Shown here: positions 25,293 through 34,085 of the stretch, piece after piece | How the letters are laid out: every line of letters begins with the position of its first letter | How positions within the stretch are numbered: position 1 is the first letter of the stretch | Assembly: GCF_030551255.1 (NCBI RefSeq) | Contig: NZ_CP130630.1 | Span: 9,485,001-9,549,000, forward strand | Source: Streptomyces sp. NL15-2K | GTDB taxonomy: Bacteria > Actinomycetota > Actinomycetes > Streptomycetales > Streptomycetaceae | DNA length: 64,000 nucleotides | Direction: 5' to 3' | Program-made: the position numbers and the translations under genes | Notes under the pieces: model-generated | What the model saw: the letters and a program-made list of their open reading frames with translations, nothing else | Databases searched by the model: none | Told to the model about the DNA's origin: nothing

Positions 25293-26987
25293 TCACTGTT
25301 CCAGACGGTTATCCCTGGTCACGGCGTGGTCGAGCTCGTACGGCACCTCCTCCTCCCGTCGGCCGCGCCCCGGTTCCAGGCGAAGTTCGCGGCCTTGCCA
25401 CCGTCGGCGCAGCCAGCGGTCGTGGCTCGCGACGACGATCGCGCCGGGGCCCGGCCCCAGGGCGGCCTCCAGCTCGTCGCACAGGCGCGGGGAGAGGTGG
25501 TTGGTGGGCTCGTCGAGCAGGAGCAGCTGAGGTGGGCGGGCCACCAGGAGGGCCAGGGCCAGGCGGCGGCGCTGACCCACGGACAGGTGCCCGACCGGTT
25601 TGTCCAGGTCCGCTTCGTGCATCAGTCCGAGCGAGCCCAGCGGCACCTTCTCGGCCCGCTGCGGGCCCAGCGACAGCTCGTAGGTGTCCCGGACCGTGCG
25701 GTCGGGCCGTTCGAACGCGGTGTCCTGGGTGAGCAGCCCGACCGTCAGCCTGCGCCGCCGGTGCACCTCGCCCTCGGCCGTGAGACGTCCGGCGAGTACG
25801 GCGAGCAGCGTCGACTTGCCCGCCCCGTTGCCGCCCGTGATGAGCAGCCGGTCTGTGGCCGACACCTCCAGGCCGTGCAGCGCGAGCCGGCCGGGCACCC
25901 GCACCTCGTGCAGGGCGACCAGGGGCCGCAGGTCCTCCTCGGCATGCGCGGCCAGTTCCCCGGCCGCGAACCGCAGCTGGCGCGGCGGCTCGGCGACCTG
26001 GGTGCGCTCGAGCTCCTCCAGCCGCCGGGCGGCGTTGCGGACCCGGCGGGAGATCTGGTTCTGCACGCGGCCGGCCCGGTGGCCGTAGCCCATCTTCTCG
26101 TTGTCGGTGCGGCCCCGGTCCGGCGCGACCCGGTGCGCGGTCACCCCCGCCGCGTGCCGCAGCTCCACCAGTTCCTCATGCTCCTCGGCATACCGCCGCT
26201 CCCAGCGCTCCCGCTCGGCGCGCTTCTCCGACAGATAGGCGCTGTAGTTGCCGCCGTAGCGGACCGGGCCGTCCACGGCCGGATCGAGGTCGATCAGGTC
26301 GGTGCAGACGGCGTCGAGGAACGCCCGGTCGTGGCTGGCGACGACCACGGTCCCGGGCAGGCCGCGGACCTGCTCCTCCAGAAAAGCGGCGGCGCCGTCG
26401 TCGAGGTGGTTGGTCGGCTCGTCCAGCAGCAGCGCCGACGGCCGCCGGACGAGCAGGGCGGCCAGGGCCAGCCGGCCTCGCTGCCCGCCGGAGAGCGAAC
26501 CGAGCGTGCGGTCGTGCCCGAACGCGCCGAGGCCCAGGCCGTCAAGGACCAGGGCCGCGCGGCGGTCGGCGTCCCAGGCCTCCCGGTCCTGGGCCTGCTC
26601 GAGGCGCCTTCCGTAGGCGTCGAGGAGCTCCTGGTGGCCGGGGTCGTGCTCGGAGGCGCGAGCGAGTTCCTCGCCGAGCCGGTCCAGCTCGGCGAGGTCC
26701 TCGCGGGCCTCGCGCAGTGCCTCGTCCAGCACCGCGGCGATGGTCGAGTCGGCGTCGTACGGCATCTCCTGGTGGAGGAAGCCGAGGTCGAATGGGCGGG
26801 TGACGCTGCCCGCGTCGGGCTCGTCGAGGCCGGCGAGCACGCGCAGCAGGGTGGACTTGCCGACGCCGTTCTCCCCGAGCAGGCCGATGCGGTGGCCGGG
26901 GGAGGCGGTCAGGGAGACGCCGTCGAGGATGCGACGGCCGCCCAGGTTGCGGACGAGGCCGTGGGCGAGCAGAGCGGGGTGGGGCAT
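25293..26987 (-). CDS. ABC-F ATPase, probable ribosome-protection protein
   Basis: The 564-aa protein has two ABC domains in one chain and no membrane segments. Domain 1 has GENGVGKST and LSGGQRGRLALA; domain 2 has GGNGAGKST and the altered signature LSVGQRRRLALA. Between them is a charged, Arg/Glu-rich linker (RAERERWERRYAEEHEELVE) that in ABC-F proteins reaches into the ribosome. Such Streptomyces proteins (TlrC, CarA, OleB types) give resistance to macrolides, lincosamides or streptogramins, or act in translation. The ATG at 26987 is chosen by the start of homology (MPHPALLAHGLVRNLGGRRI). A second ABC-F gene lies 79 bases upstream. Confidence 0.85.
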   Translation of the reverse strand: MPHPALLAHGLVRNLGGRRILDGVSLTASPGHRIGLLGENGVGKSTLLRVLAGLDEPDAGSVTRPFDLGFLHQEMPYDADSTIAAVLDEALREAREDLAELDRLGEELARASEHDPGHQELLDAYGRRLEQAQDREAWDADRRAALVLDGLGLGAFGHDRTLGSLSGGQRGRLALAALLVRRPSALLLDEPTNHLDDGAAAFLEEQVRGLPGTVVVASHDRAFLDAVCTDLIDLDPAVDGPVRYGGNYSAYLSEKRAERERWERRYAEEHEELVELRHAAGVTAHRVAPDRGRTDNEKMGYGHRAGRVQNQISRRVRNAARRLEELERTQVAEPPRQLRFAAGELAAHAEEDLRPLVALHEVRVPGRLALHGLEVSATDRLLITGGNGAGKSTLLAVLAGRLTAEGEVHRRRRLTVGLLTQDTAFERPDRTVRDTYELSLGPQRAEKVPLGSLGLMHEADLDKPVGHLSVGQRRRLALALLVARPPQLLLLDEPTNHLSPRLCDELEAALGPGPGAIVVASHDRWLRRRWQGRELRLEPGRGRREEEVPYELDHAVTRDNRLEQ

Positions 26988-27066
26988 GGGGATCCGTCCG
27001 ACGTGATCGGTGTTCGGCCCGCGGGGCGTGCTGCCTCGGACGCGGGCCACTGCACACGTCGGTGGC

Positions 27067-28701
27067 TCACACCGCGGGGGCTCCCGTCTCCGTGAGCGTT
27101 CCGTCGGCCAGCCGCAGCCAGCGGTTCACGCCGATCTCGGCGAGGAACCGCTCGTCGTGGCTGACCACCATGAAGGCGCCCTGGTAGGAGTTGAGCGCGC
27201 TCTCCAGCTGGCCGGCGCTGACCAGGTCGAGGTTGTTGGTCGGCTCGTCCAGCAGCAGCAGATGCGGTGCAGGTTCGGCGCACAGCACGCAGGCCAGGGT
27301 GGCGCGCAGCCGCTCGCCGCCGGAGAGCACCCCGACAGGCAGGTGCGCCCGCGTGCCCCGGAACAGGAAGCGGGCGAGCAGGTTCATCCGTTCCGCCTCG
27401 GGCCGCTCGGGGGCGAACGCGGCGAAGTTCTCCGCCACGGTGCGGTCCAGGTCCAGCAGGTCCAAGCGCTGCGAGAGGTAGGCGATCCGGCCGTCGTTGC
27501 GCTTGATCTCCCCGCCGTCCGGGGCGAGTTCGCCGGTGATCAGCCGCATCAGGGTGGTCTTTCCGGCCCCGTTGGGACCGGTCAGCGCGATGCGCTCGGG
27601 GCCCCGGACGGACAGGTCGACACCGCTCGCGGCGAACACCGCCTTGTCTCCGAGGCGGACCTGCATCCCCTCGCCGAGGAAGAGGTTGCGGCCGGCGGGC
27701 ACCTGGGTGTCGGGCAGGTCCAGGGCGATGCGCTGCTCGTCGCGCAGCGCGCGTCCGGCCTCGTCGAGGCGGGCCTTGGCCTCGCCGACCCGGGACGCGT
27801 GCATCTGGCCGGCCCGGCCCGCGGACTCCTGCGCGCCCCGCTTCATGTTGCCGGCGAAGATCTTGGGCAGGCCGGCGTTCTTGAGGTTTCGGGCGGCGTT
27901 GCTCGCGCGGCGCTCGGCGCGTTCTCGGGCCTGCTGCAGCTCCCGCTTCTCCCGCTTCAGTTCCTGCTCGGCGTTGCGGACGTTCTTCTCGGCGACCTCC
28001 TGCTCGGCGCGCACGGCCTCCTCGTACTCGGTGAAGTTGCCGCCGTAGAGGCGCAGTTCGTCGCTGCCGAGCTCGGCAATGCGTTCCATGCGGTCGAGCA
28101 GTGCGCGGTCGTGGCTGACCAGCAGCAGGCAGCCGGGGAAGTCCGACAGCACGTCGTAGAGCTTGCGCCGGGCCCGCAGGTCGAGGTTGTTGGTGGGCTC
28201 GTCGAGCAGCAGTACGTCGGGGCGCCTGAGCAACTGGGCGGCGAGGCCGAGCGAGACGACCTGGCCGCCGCTGAGCGTGCTCAGGCTGCGGTCCAGGGTG
28301 AGGTCGGCCAGGCCCAGGCGGTCGAGCTGGGCGCGGGTGCGTTCCTCGATGTCCCAGTCGTCGCCGATGGTGGCGAAGTGCTCCTCGGCGACGTCCCCGG
28401 ACTCCACGGCGTCCAGGGCACGGATCACCGCGGCGACGCCGAGCACCTCGGCGACCGTGAGACCGCCGGTCAGGGGAAGGCTCTGCGGGAGGTGGCCCAG
28501 GGTGCCGCCGACGGACACCGAGCCGGTGATGGGCTTCAGGTCGCCGGCGATCAGCTTGAGCAGGGTGCTCTTGCCGGCGCCGTTGGGGGCGACCAGGCCG
28601 GTGCGGCCGGTGGTCACGGTGAAGGACAGGTCGTGGAAGACCGGGGTGTCGTCGGGCCAGGCGAAAGAGAGGTTCGAGCAGACGATCGCGGCGTCGGACA
28701 T
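27067..28701 (-). CDS. ABC-F ATPase, probable antibiotic-resistance type
   Basis: The 544-aa ABC-F protein has Walker motifs PNGAGKST and PNGAGKTT, signatures LSGGQVVSLGLA and LSGGERLRATLA, and a long basic coiled linker (LKREKRELQQARERAERRAS). It is the first of two adjacent ABC-F genes on the minus strand. The 180-base leader contains a short ORF and hairpins, as expected for antibiotic-induced attenuation. The two proteins share only the family pattern, so they are not a recent duplication. Confidence 0.85.
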   Translation of the reverse strand: MSDAAIVCSNLSFAWPDDTPVFHDLSFTVTTGRTGLVAPNGAGKSTLLKLIAGDLKPITGSVSVGGTLGHLPQSLPLTGGLTVAEVLGVAAVIRALDAVESGDVAEEHFATIGDDWDIEERTRAQLDRLGLADLTLDRSLSTLSGGQVVSLGLAAQLLRRPDVLLLDEPTNNLDLRARRKLYDVLSDFPGCLLLVSHDRALLDRMERIAELGSDELRLYGGNFTEYEEAVRAEQEVAEKNVRNAEQELKREKRELQQARERAERRASNAARNLKNAGLPKIFAGNMKRGAQESAGRAGQMHASRVGEAKARLDEAGRALRDEQRIALDLPDTQVPAGRNLFLGEGMQVRLGDKAVFAASGVDLSVRGPERIALTGPNGAGKTTLMRLITGELAPDGGEIKRNDGRIAYLSQRLDLLDLDRTVAENFAAFAPERPEAERMNLLARFLFRGTRAHLPVGVLSGGERLRATLACVLCAEPAPHLLLLDEPTNNLDLVSAGQLESALNSYQGAFMVVSHDERFLAEIGVNRWLRLADGTLTETGAPAV

Positions 28702-28709
28702 GGAGGCGA

Positions 28710-28885
28710 CCTCGAAGGGACGGAGGGCAGAGCTTGGACCTCTGCCCTGGGCAGACGTGGGAAAAGGGGTACGACGAAACGAACCACGTCGGCAGCGCTC
28801 CTGAGCGCCGGCCGGTGGCCGTCAGATCCGGGTCTCACCCGGAGATGTCGTCTTCACCCACCACGTCTGTGACTCCTCGATACAT
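28710..28885 (-). promoter_or_regulatory. Putative attenuator leader of the ABC-F operon
   Basis: On the minus strand an AGGAG is followed eight bases later by GTG at 28864 opening a nine-codon peptide (VVGEDDISG) that stops at 28835; the frame is also open from an ATG at 28885. The stop lies inside a hairpin, TCCGGG-TGAGA-CCCGGA. Closer to the gene GGGCAGAG pairs with CTCTGCCC in front of the start region. A leader peptide plus alternative hairpins is the known arrangement for ribosome-stalling control of ABC-F resistance genes. Proof would need transcript mapping. Confidence 0.5.
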
Positions 28886-28998
28886 GGTCAACGTCGCTGA
28901 CAGCCTAACAAATCGTCGGCTGCGCGGTCGGTGGTGTGGCCGGTCAGGCTCATACGTGTGCATCAACGGCCTCTTTTTGACAGCTCCGAGACTCTCAT
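28886..28998. other. Junction region, nothing identified
   Basis: It contains an AT-rich patch and TTTTTGACAG near 28975. It marks the break before the molybdopterin-enzyme fragment. Confidence 0.3.
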
Positions 28999-29178
28999 GA
29001 CCTGGTGGCGCTGAACATGCAGGACAAGCCCATCACTCACGCGCACGGCGGACCGGTCCGCCTCTACGTGGCCCCCATGTACTTCTACAAGTCGGCCAAG
29101 TGGCTGTCCGGTATCTCGGTCACCGACGAGGTCGTTCCCGGCTACTGGGAGGAGCGCGGTTATGCGGTCGACGGCTGA
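28999..29178 (+). pseudogene. C-terminal fragment of a molybdopterin-dependent oxidoreductase
   Basis: The frame from about 28999 to TGA 29178 encodes DLVALNMQDKPITHAHGGPV, then RLYVAPMYFYKSAKWLSGIS and PGYWEERGYAVDG. This matches the end of the sulfite-oxidase/YedY-type molybdenum domain. The first two thirds and a start codon are missing. Its 3' end overlaps the cytochrome b gene by 17 bases, so the two were an operon encoding a Mo enzyme and its membrane electron donor. Confidence 0.75.
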
Positions 29179-29854
29179 CTCGACGACGCCGACCGGCGCG
29201 GCGACGCGGCCTGAACACGATGGCCGGCTCCGCCGGTTCAGCACCGCCGAGCGCATGGTCCACCGGGCCACGGGCTACCTGATGCTGCTGTGCCTGGTCA
29301 CCGCCGCCTGCCTCTACCTCGGCCCGCTGGCCCAACTCGTCGGCCGACGGCACCTGATGGTCACGGTCCACGAATGGTCCGGCATCTCGCTGCCCCTGCC
29401 CTTCCTGCTCGGGCTCCTCTCACCCGCCTTCCGCGCCGACCTGCGCCGCCTGAACCGCTTCGCGGTGTACGACCGCCAGTGGCTGCGTGCCGTACGCAGG
29501 CGCCGGACATCTCCCGAGGCCCGCCCGGCCGGCAAGTTCAACGCGGGCCAGAAGCTCTACGCGGGCTGGATCGCCGTCGCCGTGCTGATCATGATGTTCA
29601 CCGGCCTGCTGATGTGGTTCATGGGGCTGCTGCCCTTCATCTCCCGCACCAGCGCGATCTTCGTCCACGACATCGTGGCCTGGGCGATCACGTTTGTCGT
29701 GCTCGGCCACATGCGCAAGGCGTTCGAGGACCCCGAGGCGAGGCTGGGGATGCGTACCGGATACGTCAGCCGGTCGTGGGCGCAGCGGTATCACTCGCGG
29801 TGGTTGAGGGAGGAGCAGGTGAGTGACGTGTCCGAGCGGCGGACCGTCGAATGA
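29162..29854 (+). CDS. Cytochrome b/b6-type membrane electron carrier
   Basis: The 230-aa protein has about four to five membrane segments with His residues placed for heme b: RMVHRATGYLMLL, VHEWSGISLPLPF, IFVHDIVAWAITFVVLGHMR. It resembles the gamma subunits of formate-dehydrogenase-type and YedZ-like partners of molybdoenzymes. Its partner gene upstream is truncated, so it is probably an orphan now. The ATG lies within the partner's last codons. Confidence 0.8.
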   Translation: MRSTADSTTPTGAATRPEHDGRLRRFSTAERMVHRATGYLMLLCLVTAACLYLGPLAQLVGRRHLMVTVHEWSGISLPLPFLLGLLSPAFRADLRRLNRFAVYDRQWLRAVRRRRTSPEARPAGKFNAGQKLYAGWIAVAVLIMMFTGLLMWFMGLLPFISRTSAIFVHDIVAWAITFVVLGHMRKAFEDPEARLGMRTGYVSRSWAQRYHSRWLREEQVSDVSERRTVE

Positions 29855-29902
29855 CCTGACACGTCCTTCGCGGGGCCCGGTCGGTGTTCCTGGGTGTGGA
29901 CC

Positions 29903-29919
29903 GTCAACTGACTGTTGTC
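29903..29919 (+). promoter_or_regulatory. Motif B copy 3 (weak)
   Basis: GTCAACTGACTGTTGTC shares GTCA-N2-TGACTG with the other motif B sites but diverges afterwards and lacks GGTTC. Confidence 0.3.
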
Positions 29920-30002
29920 GGGATATGCGGCGCGTGGCCAGAGTGGGTCCGGGCGAGAGTGGCCTGCCCGCTCGCTTGACCGGAGTTCGACCCACCTCTG
30001 TC

Positions 30003-30023
30003 GTCACCTGCTTAACCGGTGAT
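30003..30023 (+). promoter_or_regulatory. Operator A copy 7
   Basis: GTCACC-N9-GGTGAT. The -35 core is TTAACC instead of TTGACA. GATAATAT overlaps the right arm and is a strong -10-like sequence for a start further upstream or an alternative promoter. It is 93 bases upstream of the tannase gene. Confidence 0.55.
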
Positions 30024-30115
30024 AATATCCGGATCAGTCTTCAGCCCGCCTCATGTGACGTGCATATGTGTCGCCGTGGCCAGGCACACACACCTCCTTC
30101 TTCGATGGGAAACCA

Positions 30116-31735
30116 ATGAGACGACTTCTGACTGTCCTCGCGGCCGGTGTGCCGCTGGCCGCAGCGGTGTATCTGCCGACCGCCTCGGCGGAGCCCCAGG
30201 ACGGTTCCGCCTCCACGACGTTCGCCTGCGCGGCGCCCTCCGTGAAGGCTCCGGCCGGGACCAGGGTGGAGTCCGTGACCGCGGTCAGCCAGGCGGGCGG
30301 CACCATCATCGGTACCGGCGTCCTGGGCGGTACGGTCTCCGGCGTCCCGGCCTACTGCGAGGTGACGGTCACCCTCACCCACCCGGGCGACGGCGACCAC
30401 GCCAAGGTGCGGACCTGGCTGCCCGTCAGCGGCTGGAACGGCCGTTTCCAGGGGCTCGGCGGCGCGGCCTACCTGGCCGGCGACAACGGCGTCGCGCTGG
30501 GCACCGCGGTCAAGAACGGCTACGCCGCCGTCAGCACCGACGCCGGTGTCGGCGACGCCCTGGACACCAGCTGGGCGCTGACCAGCGAGGGTCAGGTCAA
30601 CACCGCGTTGCTGAAGAACTTCGCCTCGCGCTCGCAGCACGAGGCGGCGGTCGTCGGCAAGGAGGTCGTCGACGGGTTCTACGGCAAGGGTCCCGCCTAC
30701 TCCTACTTCACCGGCTGCTCCACCGGCGGACGCCAGGGCTACATGGAGGCCCAGCGCTACCCCGACGACTACGACGGCATCCTTGCCGACGCTCCCGCCG
30801 TCAACTGGGACGAGTTCGAGGTCGCCACCCTGTGGCCGCAGGTGGTCATGAACAACGAGAAGATCTTCCCGTCCAAGTGTGAGTTCGACGCCTTCACCAG
30901 CGCCGCCGTCAAGGCCTGCGACTCCCTCGACGGCGTCAAGGACGGCCTGGTCAACGACCCGTCCCGCTGCGACTTCGACCCGCGCCGGCTGATCGGCACC
31001 AAGGTCGTGTGCGAGGGCAAGGAGCTGACCATCACGGCGGCCGACGCGACCGTCGTGCGCAAGATCTGGGACGGCCCGCGCACCACTTCCGGCAAGAAGC
31101 TGTGGTCCGGCGTCCCGATCGGCGCCGACATCTCGGCCCTGGCCGGCGTCAACGGGTCCGACGCCGACGGCAATGTCGCGGGCGCACCGTTCAAGGTGCC
31201 CGCCGACTGGGTCAAGCTCTGGGTGGCGAAGGATCCCTCCCTCGACCTCTCGAAGATCACCTACAGCCGGTTCACGCAGCTGTTCAAGCAGTCCCAGGCC
31301 GAGTACGACAAGGTCATCGGCACCGACGACCCGGACCTGTCCGGCTTCCGCAAGTCCGGCGGCAAGCTGCTGTCCTGGCACGGCCTGGCCGACCAGTACA
31401 TCCCTACCCGGGGCACCGTGAAGTACCGCGAGCAGGTCGAGCGGGAGATGGGCGGAACCAAGCCGGTCGACGACTTCTACCGCCTCTTCCTCGCCCCGGG
31501 CACCAACCACTGCGGCCTCAACGGCGGTGACGGCTCGGCCGACGGCCTCGCTGCGCTGACCGCCTGGGTCGAGCAGGGCAAGGCGCCCGAGACGCTGCCC
31601 GCCACCCTGACCAACGACTCCCAGCAGAGCGTCACCCGTGACCTGTGCAGCTACCCGCAGGTGTCGCGCTACAACGGCCACGGCGACCCGGCCGTCGCCT
31701 CCAGCTTCCGGTGTGTCCCCCCGTCCCGACACTGA
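30116..31735 (+). CDS. Secreted tannase/feruloyl-esterase-family hydrolase
   Basis: The 539-aa protein starts with a Sec signal (RRLLTVLAAGVPLAAAVYLP, cleavage near TASA). The tannase/feruloyl esterase pattern is clear: FTGCSTGGRQG with the nucleophile Ser, paired cysteines (CEFDAF, KACDSLDG, SRCDFD), LSWHGLADQYIPTRGT with the acid Asp, and TNHCG with the catalytic His. It cleaves ester-linked phenolics such as gallate or ferulate. The ATG at 30116 has only a weak ribosome-binding site (GGGA). Operator A lies in its promoter. Confidence 0.9.
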   Translation: MRRLLTVLAAGVPLAAAVYLPTASAEPQDGSASTTFACAAPSVKAPAGTRVESVTAVSQAGGTIIGTGVLGGTVSGVPAYCEVTVTLTHPGDGDHAKVRTWLPVSGWNGRFQGLGGAAYLAGDNGVALGTAVKNGYAAVSTDAGVGDALDTSWALTSEGQVNTALLKNFASRSQHEAAVVGKEVVDGFYGKGPAYSYFTGCSTGGRQGYMEAQRYPDDYDGILADAPAVNWDEFEVATLWPQVVMNNEKIFPSKCEFDAFTSAAVKACDSLDGVKDGLVNDPSRCDFDPRRLIGTKVVCEGKELTITAADATVVRKIWDGPRTTSGKKLWSGVPIGADISALAGVNGSDADGNVAGAPFKVPADWVKLWVAKDPSLDLSKITYSRFTQLFKQSQAEYDKVIGTDDPDLSGFRKSGGKLLSWHGLADQYIPTRGTVKYREQVEREMGGTKPVDDFYRLFLAPGTNHCGLNGGDGSADGLAALTAWVEQGKAPETLPATLTNDSQQSVTRDLCSYPQVSRYNGHGDPAVASSFRCVPPSRH

Positions 31736-31779
31736 GGGGGCCGGCGACGACCCCCTGACCTGAGAAAGGCCGAACCCAC

Positions 31780-32373
31780 ATGAGCACGCAGACATCGACG
31801 CCGACGCTTCCGGCGGCCGCCACGGACGAACGCTTCTCCCTGCTGAGGCTGTACCTGGGCCGTGGTGTCCTGGCCGTGGCGTGGGCCCTGGCGTTCGCCG
31901 GAGCCCACGAGAACGTCGACGCCGTGGCGATCACGCTGCTGGTCGTCTACCCGCTGATCGACGCGGTGTCCTCGCTGATCGACTACCGGGCCTTCCCCGA
32001 CGGATCGGAGCGCCAAGTCACGGCGTTCAGCGGGGTGCTGAGCACGCTCGCCGCCATCGCGGTCGGCATCGCCGGGGCCGGTGGCGTGGCACCGGTGCTG
32101 CATGTGTTCGGCGCCTGGGCCGTCATATCCGGTGCCGCGCAGGTGGCCGTCGGGCTCAAGCGGCGCGGCCCCGAGCTGGGCAAGCAGTGGCCGATGCTGA
32201 TCGCGGGCGGGCTGTCCTTCGTCGTCGGCATCTTCTACAACATCCAGGCCGCGGGCAGCGATCCCTCGCTCGACGTGCTGTCCGTCTACGCCACGGGCGG
32301 CGGGGTGTTCTTCATCGTCCAGGCGGGCCTGCTGGGCTGGAAGGCCCGCCAGCTGCGCACGCGGACCGTCTGA
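31780..32373 (+). CDS. DUF308/HdeD-like membrane protein
   Basis: The 197-aa protein has about six predicted membrane segments, e.g. LAVAWALAFAGA, VLSTLAAIAVGIAGAGG, PMLIAGGLSFVVGIFYNI and GVFFIVQAGLLGWKA. The repeated two-helix units are those of the short DUF308 family, to which E. coli acid-stress protein HdeD belongs. The function is unknown. It begins 44 bases after the tannase and may be co-transcribed with it; a strong terminator follows. Confidence 0.75.
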   Translation: MSTQTSTPTLPAAATDERFSLLRLYLGRGVLAVAWALAFAGAHENVDAVAITLLVVYPLIDAVSSLIDYRAFPDGSERQVTAFSGVLSTLAAIAVGIAGAGGVAPVLHVFGAWAVISGAAQVAVGLKRRGPELGKQWPMLIAGGLSFVVGIFYNIQAAGSDPSLDVLSVYATGGGVFFIVQAGLLGWKARQLRTRTV

Positions 32374-32393
32374 AGGCCCTACCCCTTCTGTTC

Positions 32394-32430
32394 CGTCCCG
32401 GCCCGCGCCTTTACGGCGCGGGCCGGGACG
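32394..32430 (+). terminator. Strong intrinsic terminator
   Basis: A perfect 16-bp GC stem around 32394-32409 and 32415-32430 with a TTTAC loop, followed by TTTCTC. It ends the tannase/DUF308 unit. Confidence 0.85.
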
Positions 32431-32442
32431 TTTCTCATGCTG

Positions 32443-32965
32443 TCAGCCGACGCGGTAGCACACCGGCAGGGACAGCACTCCGCGGATGATGCCTGAGCCG
32501 GTCCACTCCAAGGAGCCCGCCGGGGCGGCGAGTTCGAGTTCGGGGACGCGGAGTGGATGCCCTGTCCGAAGGCCAGATGACGGGCGCCCGGCCGGGTCAC
32601 GTCGAGAACGGCCGGGTCCTCGTCCTCGGCCGGCGGGGCGTCGCGCCCCACCGCACCGAGAGCTACGACGACCATGCTGCCCCGGGGATCGGCACCCCTC
32701 CCAGTTCGATGTCACGCGCCGGGTAGCGGCTGGTGGAGCGCTCGACGGAGGTGTCGTAGCGCAGGAACTCCTCCACCGCGCCCGGCAGCGGGGCGTTGAA
32801 CGCCTCGACGAGGTCCGTCTCGGCAGCCAGTGGCAGCGCGTCGATCAGGTCGGGGGCGATCTGCTCGACACGTGGCGCCAGTTCGGCCGTACGGCGTGGG
32901 GTGAAGGCGGCCGAGGCCAGTCGGCGCAGCCGGGTGTGTTGGGGAGGAGCAGCGCGAGCCTGGTC
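32443..32965 (-). pseudogene. Cytochrome P450 with large internal deletion
   Basis: Minus-strand pieces are collinear with a bacterial P450: RLRRLASAAFTPRRTAEL (helix C region), LVEAFNAPLP, then directly VEEFLRYDTSVERSTSRY (K helix with the ExxR motif E-F-L-R), GARHLAFGQGIH (heme-loop start), and a C-terminal VLSLPVCYRVG. The I helix, about 130 residues between helix C and helix K, and the heme-ligand Cys are missing. Frameshifts occur near 32690 and 32560. The intact P450 at 45010 is a useful comparison. Confidence 0.75.
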
Positions 32966-33049
32966 GCCAGGAGGGTCCAGGGGGCGGACCGGCGCACGGA
33001 CACGCCGGAGGGGCAGGCGCGGTGCGCGTGCCCCTCCGGCGGCGAGAAC

Positions 33050-33904
33050 TCAGTTGTCGCTGTTGAAGATGGTCAGCACACGCAGCACTTCCAGGTAGAT
33101 CCACACCAGCGTCAGGGTGAGACCGAAGGCGGCCAGCCACGCCTCCTCGCGCGGGGCCCCGTAGGCGACGGCGTCCTCGACCTGCTTGAAGTCCATGGCG
33201 AGGAAGGCCGCGCCGAGCAGGATGCCGATGACGCCGAAGAGGATGCCGAGGCCGCCGCTGTGGAAACCGAGGCCGTTGCCCGCGCCGAAGGCGGAGAACA
33301 GGAGGTCGGCGACCAGCAGCAGAAGGAAGCCGGTCGCGGCGGCGGCGACGAACCCGGTGAACCTCTGGGTCACACGGATCCAGCGCATCCGGTACGCGAC
33401 GAGCACACCCGCGGACACCGCGAAGGTGCCGAGCACCGCCTGTACGACCACACCCGGCGCGAGGTAGGTCGAGATCGTGCTGGAGAGCACACCGAGGAAG
33501 ACACCCTCGAACGCCGCGTACCCGAGGATCAGCGCCGGGGACGGCGTCCGCCTGAAGGACTGGACCAGCGACAGGACGAAGGCGACGAGGGCCGCGCCCA
33601 TGGCCATGCCGTAGGACCGGCCGAGGTGCGCCTCGTCGATGGGCAGCAGGAGCCAGGACAGCACCGCAGTCAGGGCCACGGTGCCGAGCGTCGTCCCGGT
33701 GCGGACGATGACGTCGTCCATCGTCACCGCGGTCCCGTCGGTCCGCGGTGACGTGTCCGCACCGGGGGCGTAGGGGTTGGTCGCGTAGGCGTCCGTCGGC
33801 CGGCCTCCGACCGCGGCATCCACCGGCCGGCGCGCGTAGGCGTCGGCCGGGCCGGCGTCACGGGCGGCACCCCAGCGGGAAAGGATCGGGTTGCTGGTCC
33901 TCAC
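33050..33904 (-). CDS. Bax inhibitor-1/YccA-family membrane protein
   Basis: The 284-aa protein has an N-terminal Tyr/Pro/Ala-rich cytoplasmic tail (about 85 residues, with repeated DAYAxxP/NPYAPG units) followed by seven hydrophobic segments of the Bax1-I fold. Segments such as FVLSLVQSFRRTPSPALILG and GFVAAAATGFLLLLVADLLF are visible, as is the late FDxR/AMDFKQVEDAV region. Homologues conduct ions or calcium. GAGGAGGAA precedes the GTG at 33904. Operator A copy 8 lies 120 bases upstream of this start, although its -35 box points the other way. Confidence 0.85.
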   Translation of the reverse strand: MRTSNPILSRWGAARDAGPADAYARRPVDAAVGGRPTDAYATNPYAPGADTSPRTDGTAVTMDDVIVRTGTTLGTVALTAVLSWLLLPIDEAHLGRSYGMAMGAALVAFVLSLVQSFRRTPSPALILGYAAFEGVFLGVLSSTISTYLAPGVVVQAVLGTFAVSAGVLVAYRMRWIRVTQRFTGFVAAAATGFLLLLVADLLFSAFGAGNGLGFHSGGLGILFGVIGILLGAAFLAMDFKQVEDAVAYGAPREEAWLAAFGLTLTLVWIYLEVLRVLTIFNSDN

Positions 33905-34023
33905 GTCATTCCTCCTCGTCCGCCGCACACTCGCGGCCTGCGGCAAAGCGTTGTCATCGGGTGCCCGGGGCGGCATACGTGCACCGCCGGCCACGCACCG
34001 GGCCGACGACGGCAACTCTGTGC

Positions 34024-34044
34024 GTCACCGCTCTGACAGGTGAC
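34024..34044. promoter_or_regulatory. Operator A copy 8
   Basis: GTCACC-N9-GGTGAC extended by one base pair on each side, with CTGACA as the -35-like core. The flanking genes both run leftward, so it could act on the Bax-inhibitor gene as an operator. Confidence 0.6.
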
Positions 34045-34085
34045 GAAATGAGAAGCAAGTGATCCGTGCGCGCACCCGGTGGCGG

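Noticed and set aside
24600..27095. An 831-codon plus-strand frame opposite the CGNR and ABC-F genes, and a similar one at 27010-28872.
   Set aside because: These are antisense frames produced by high G/C; the minus strand carries complete ABC-F motifs.
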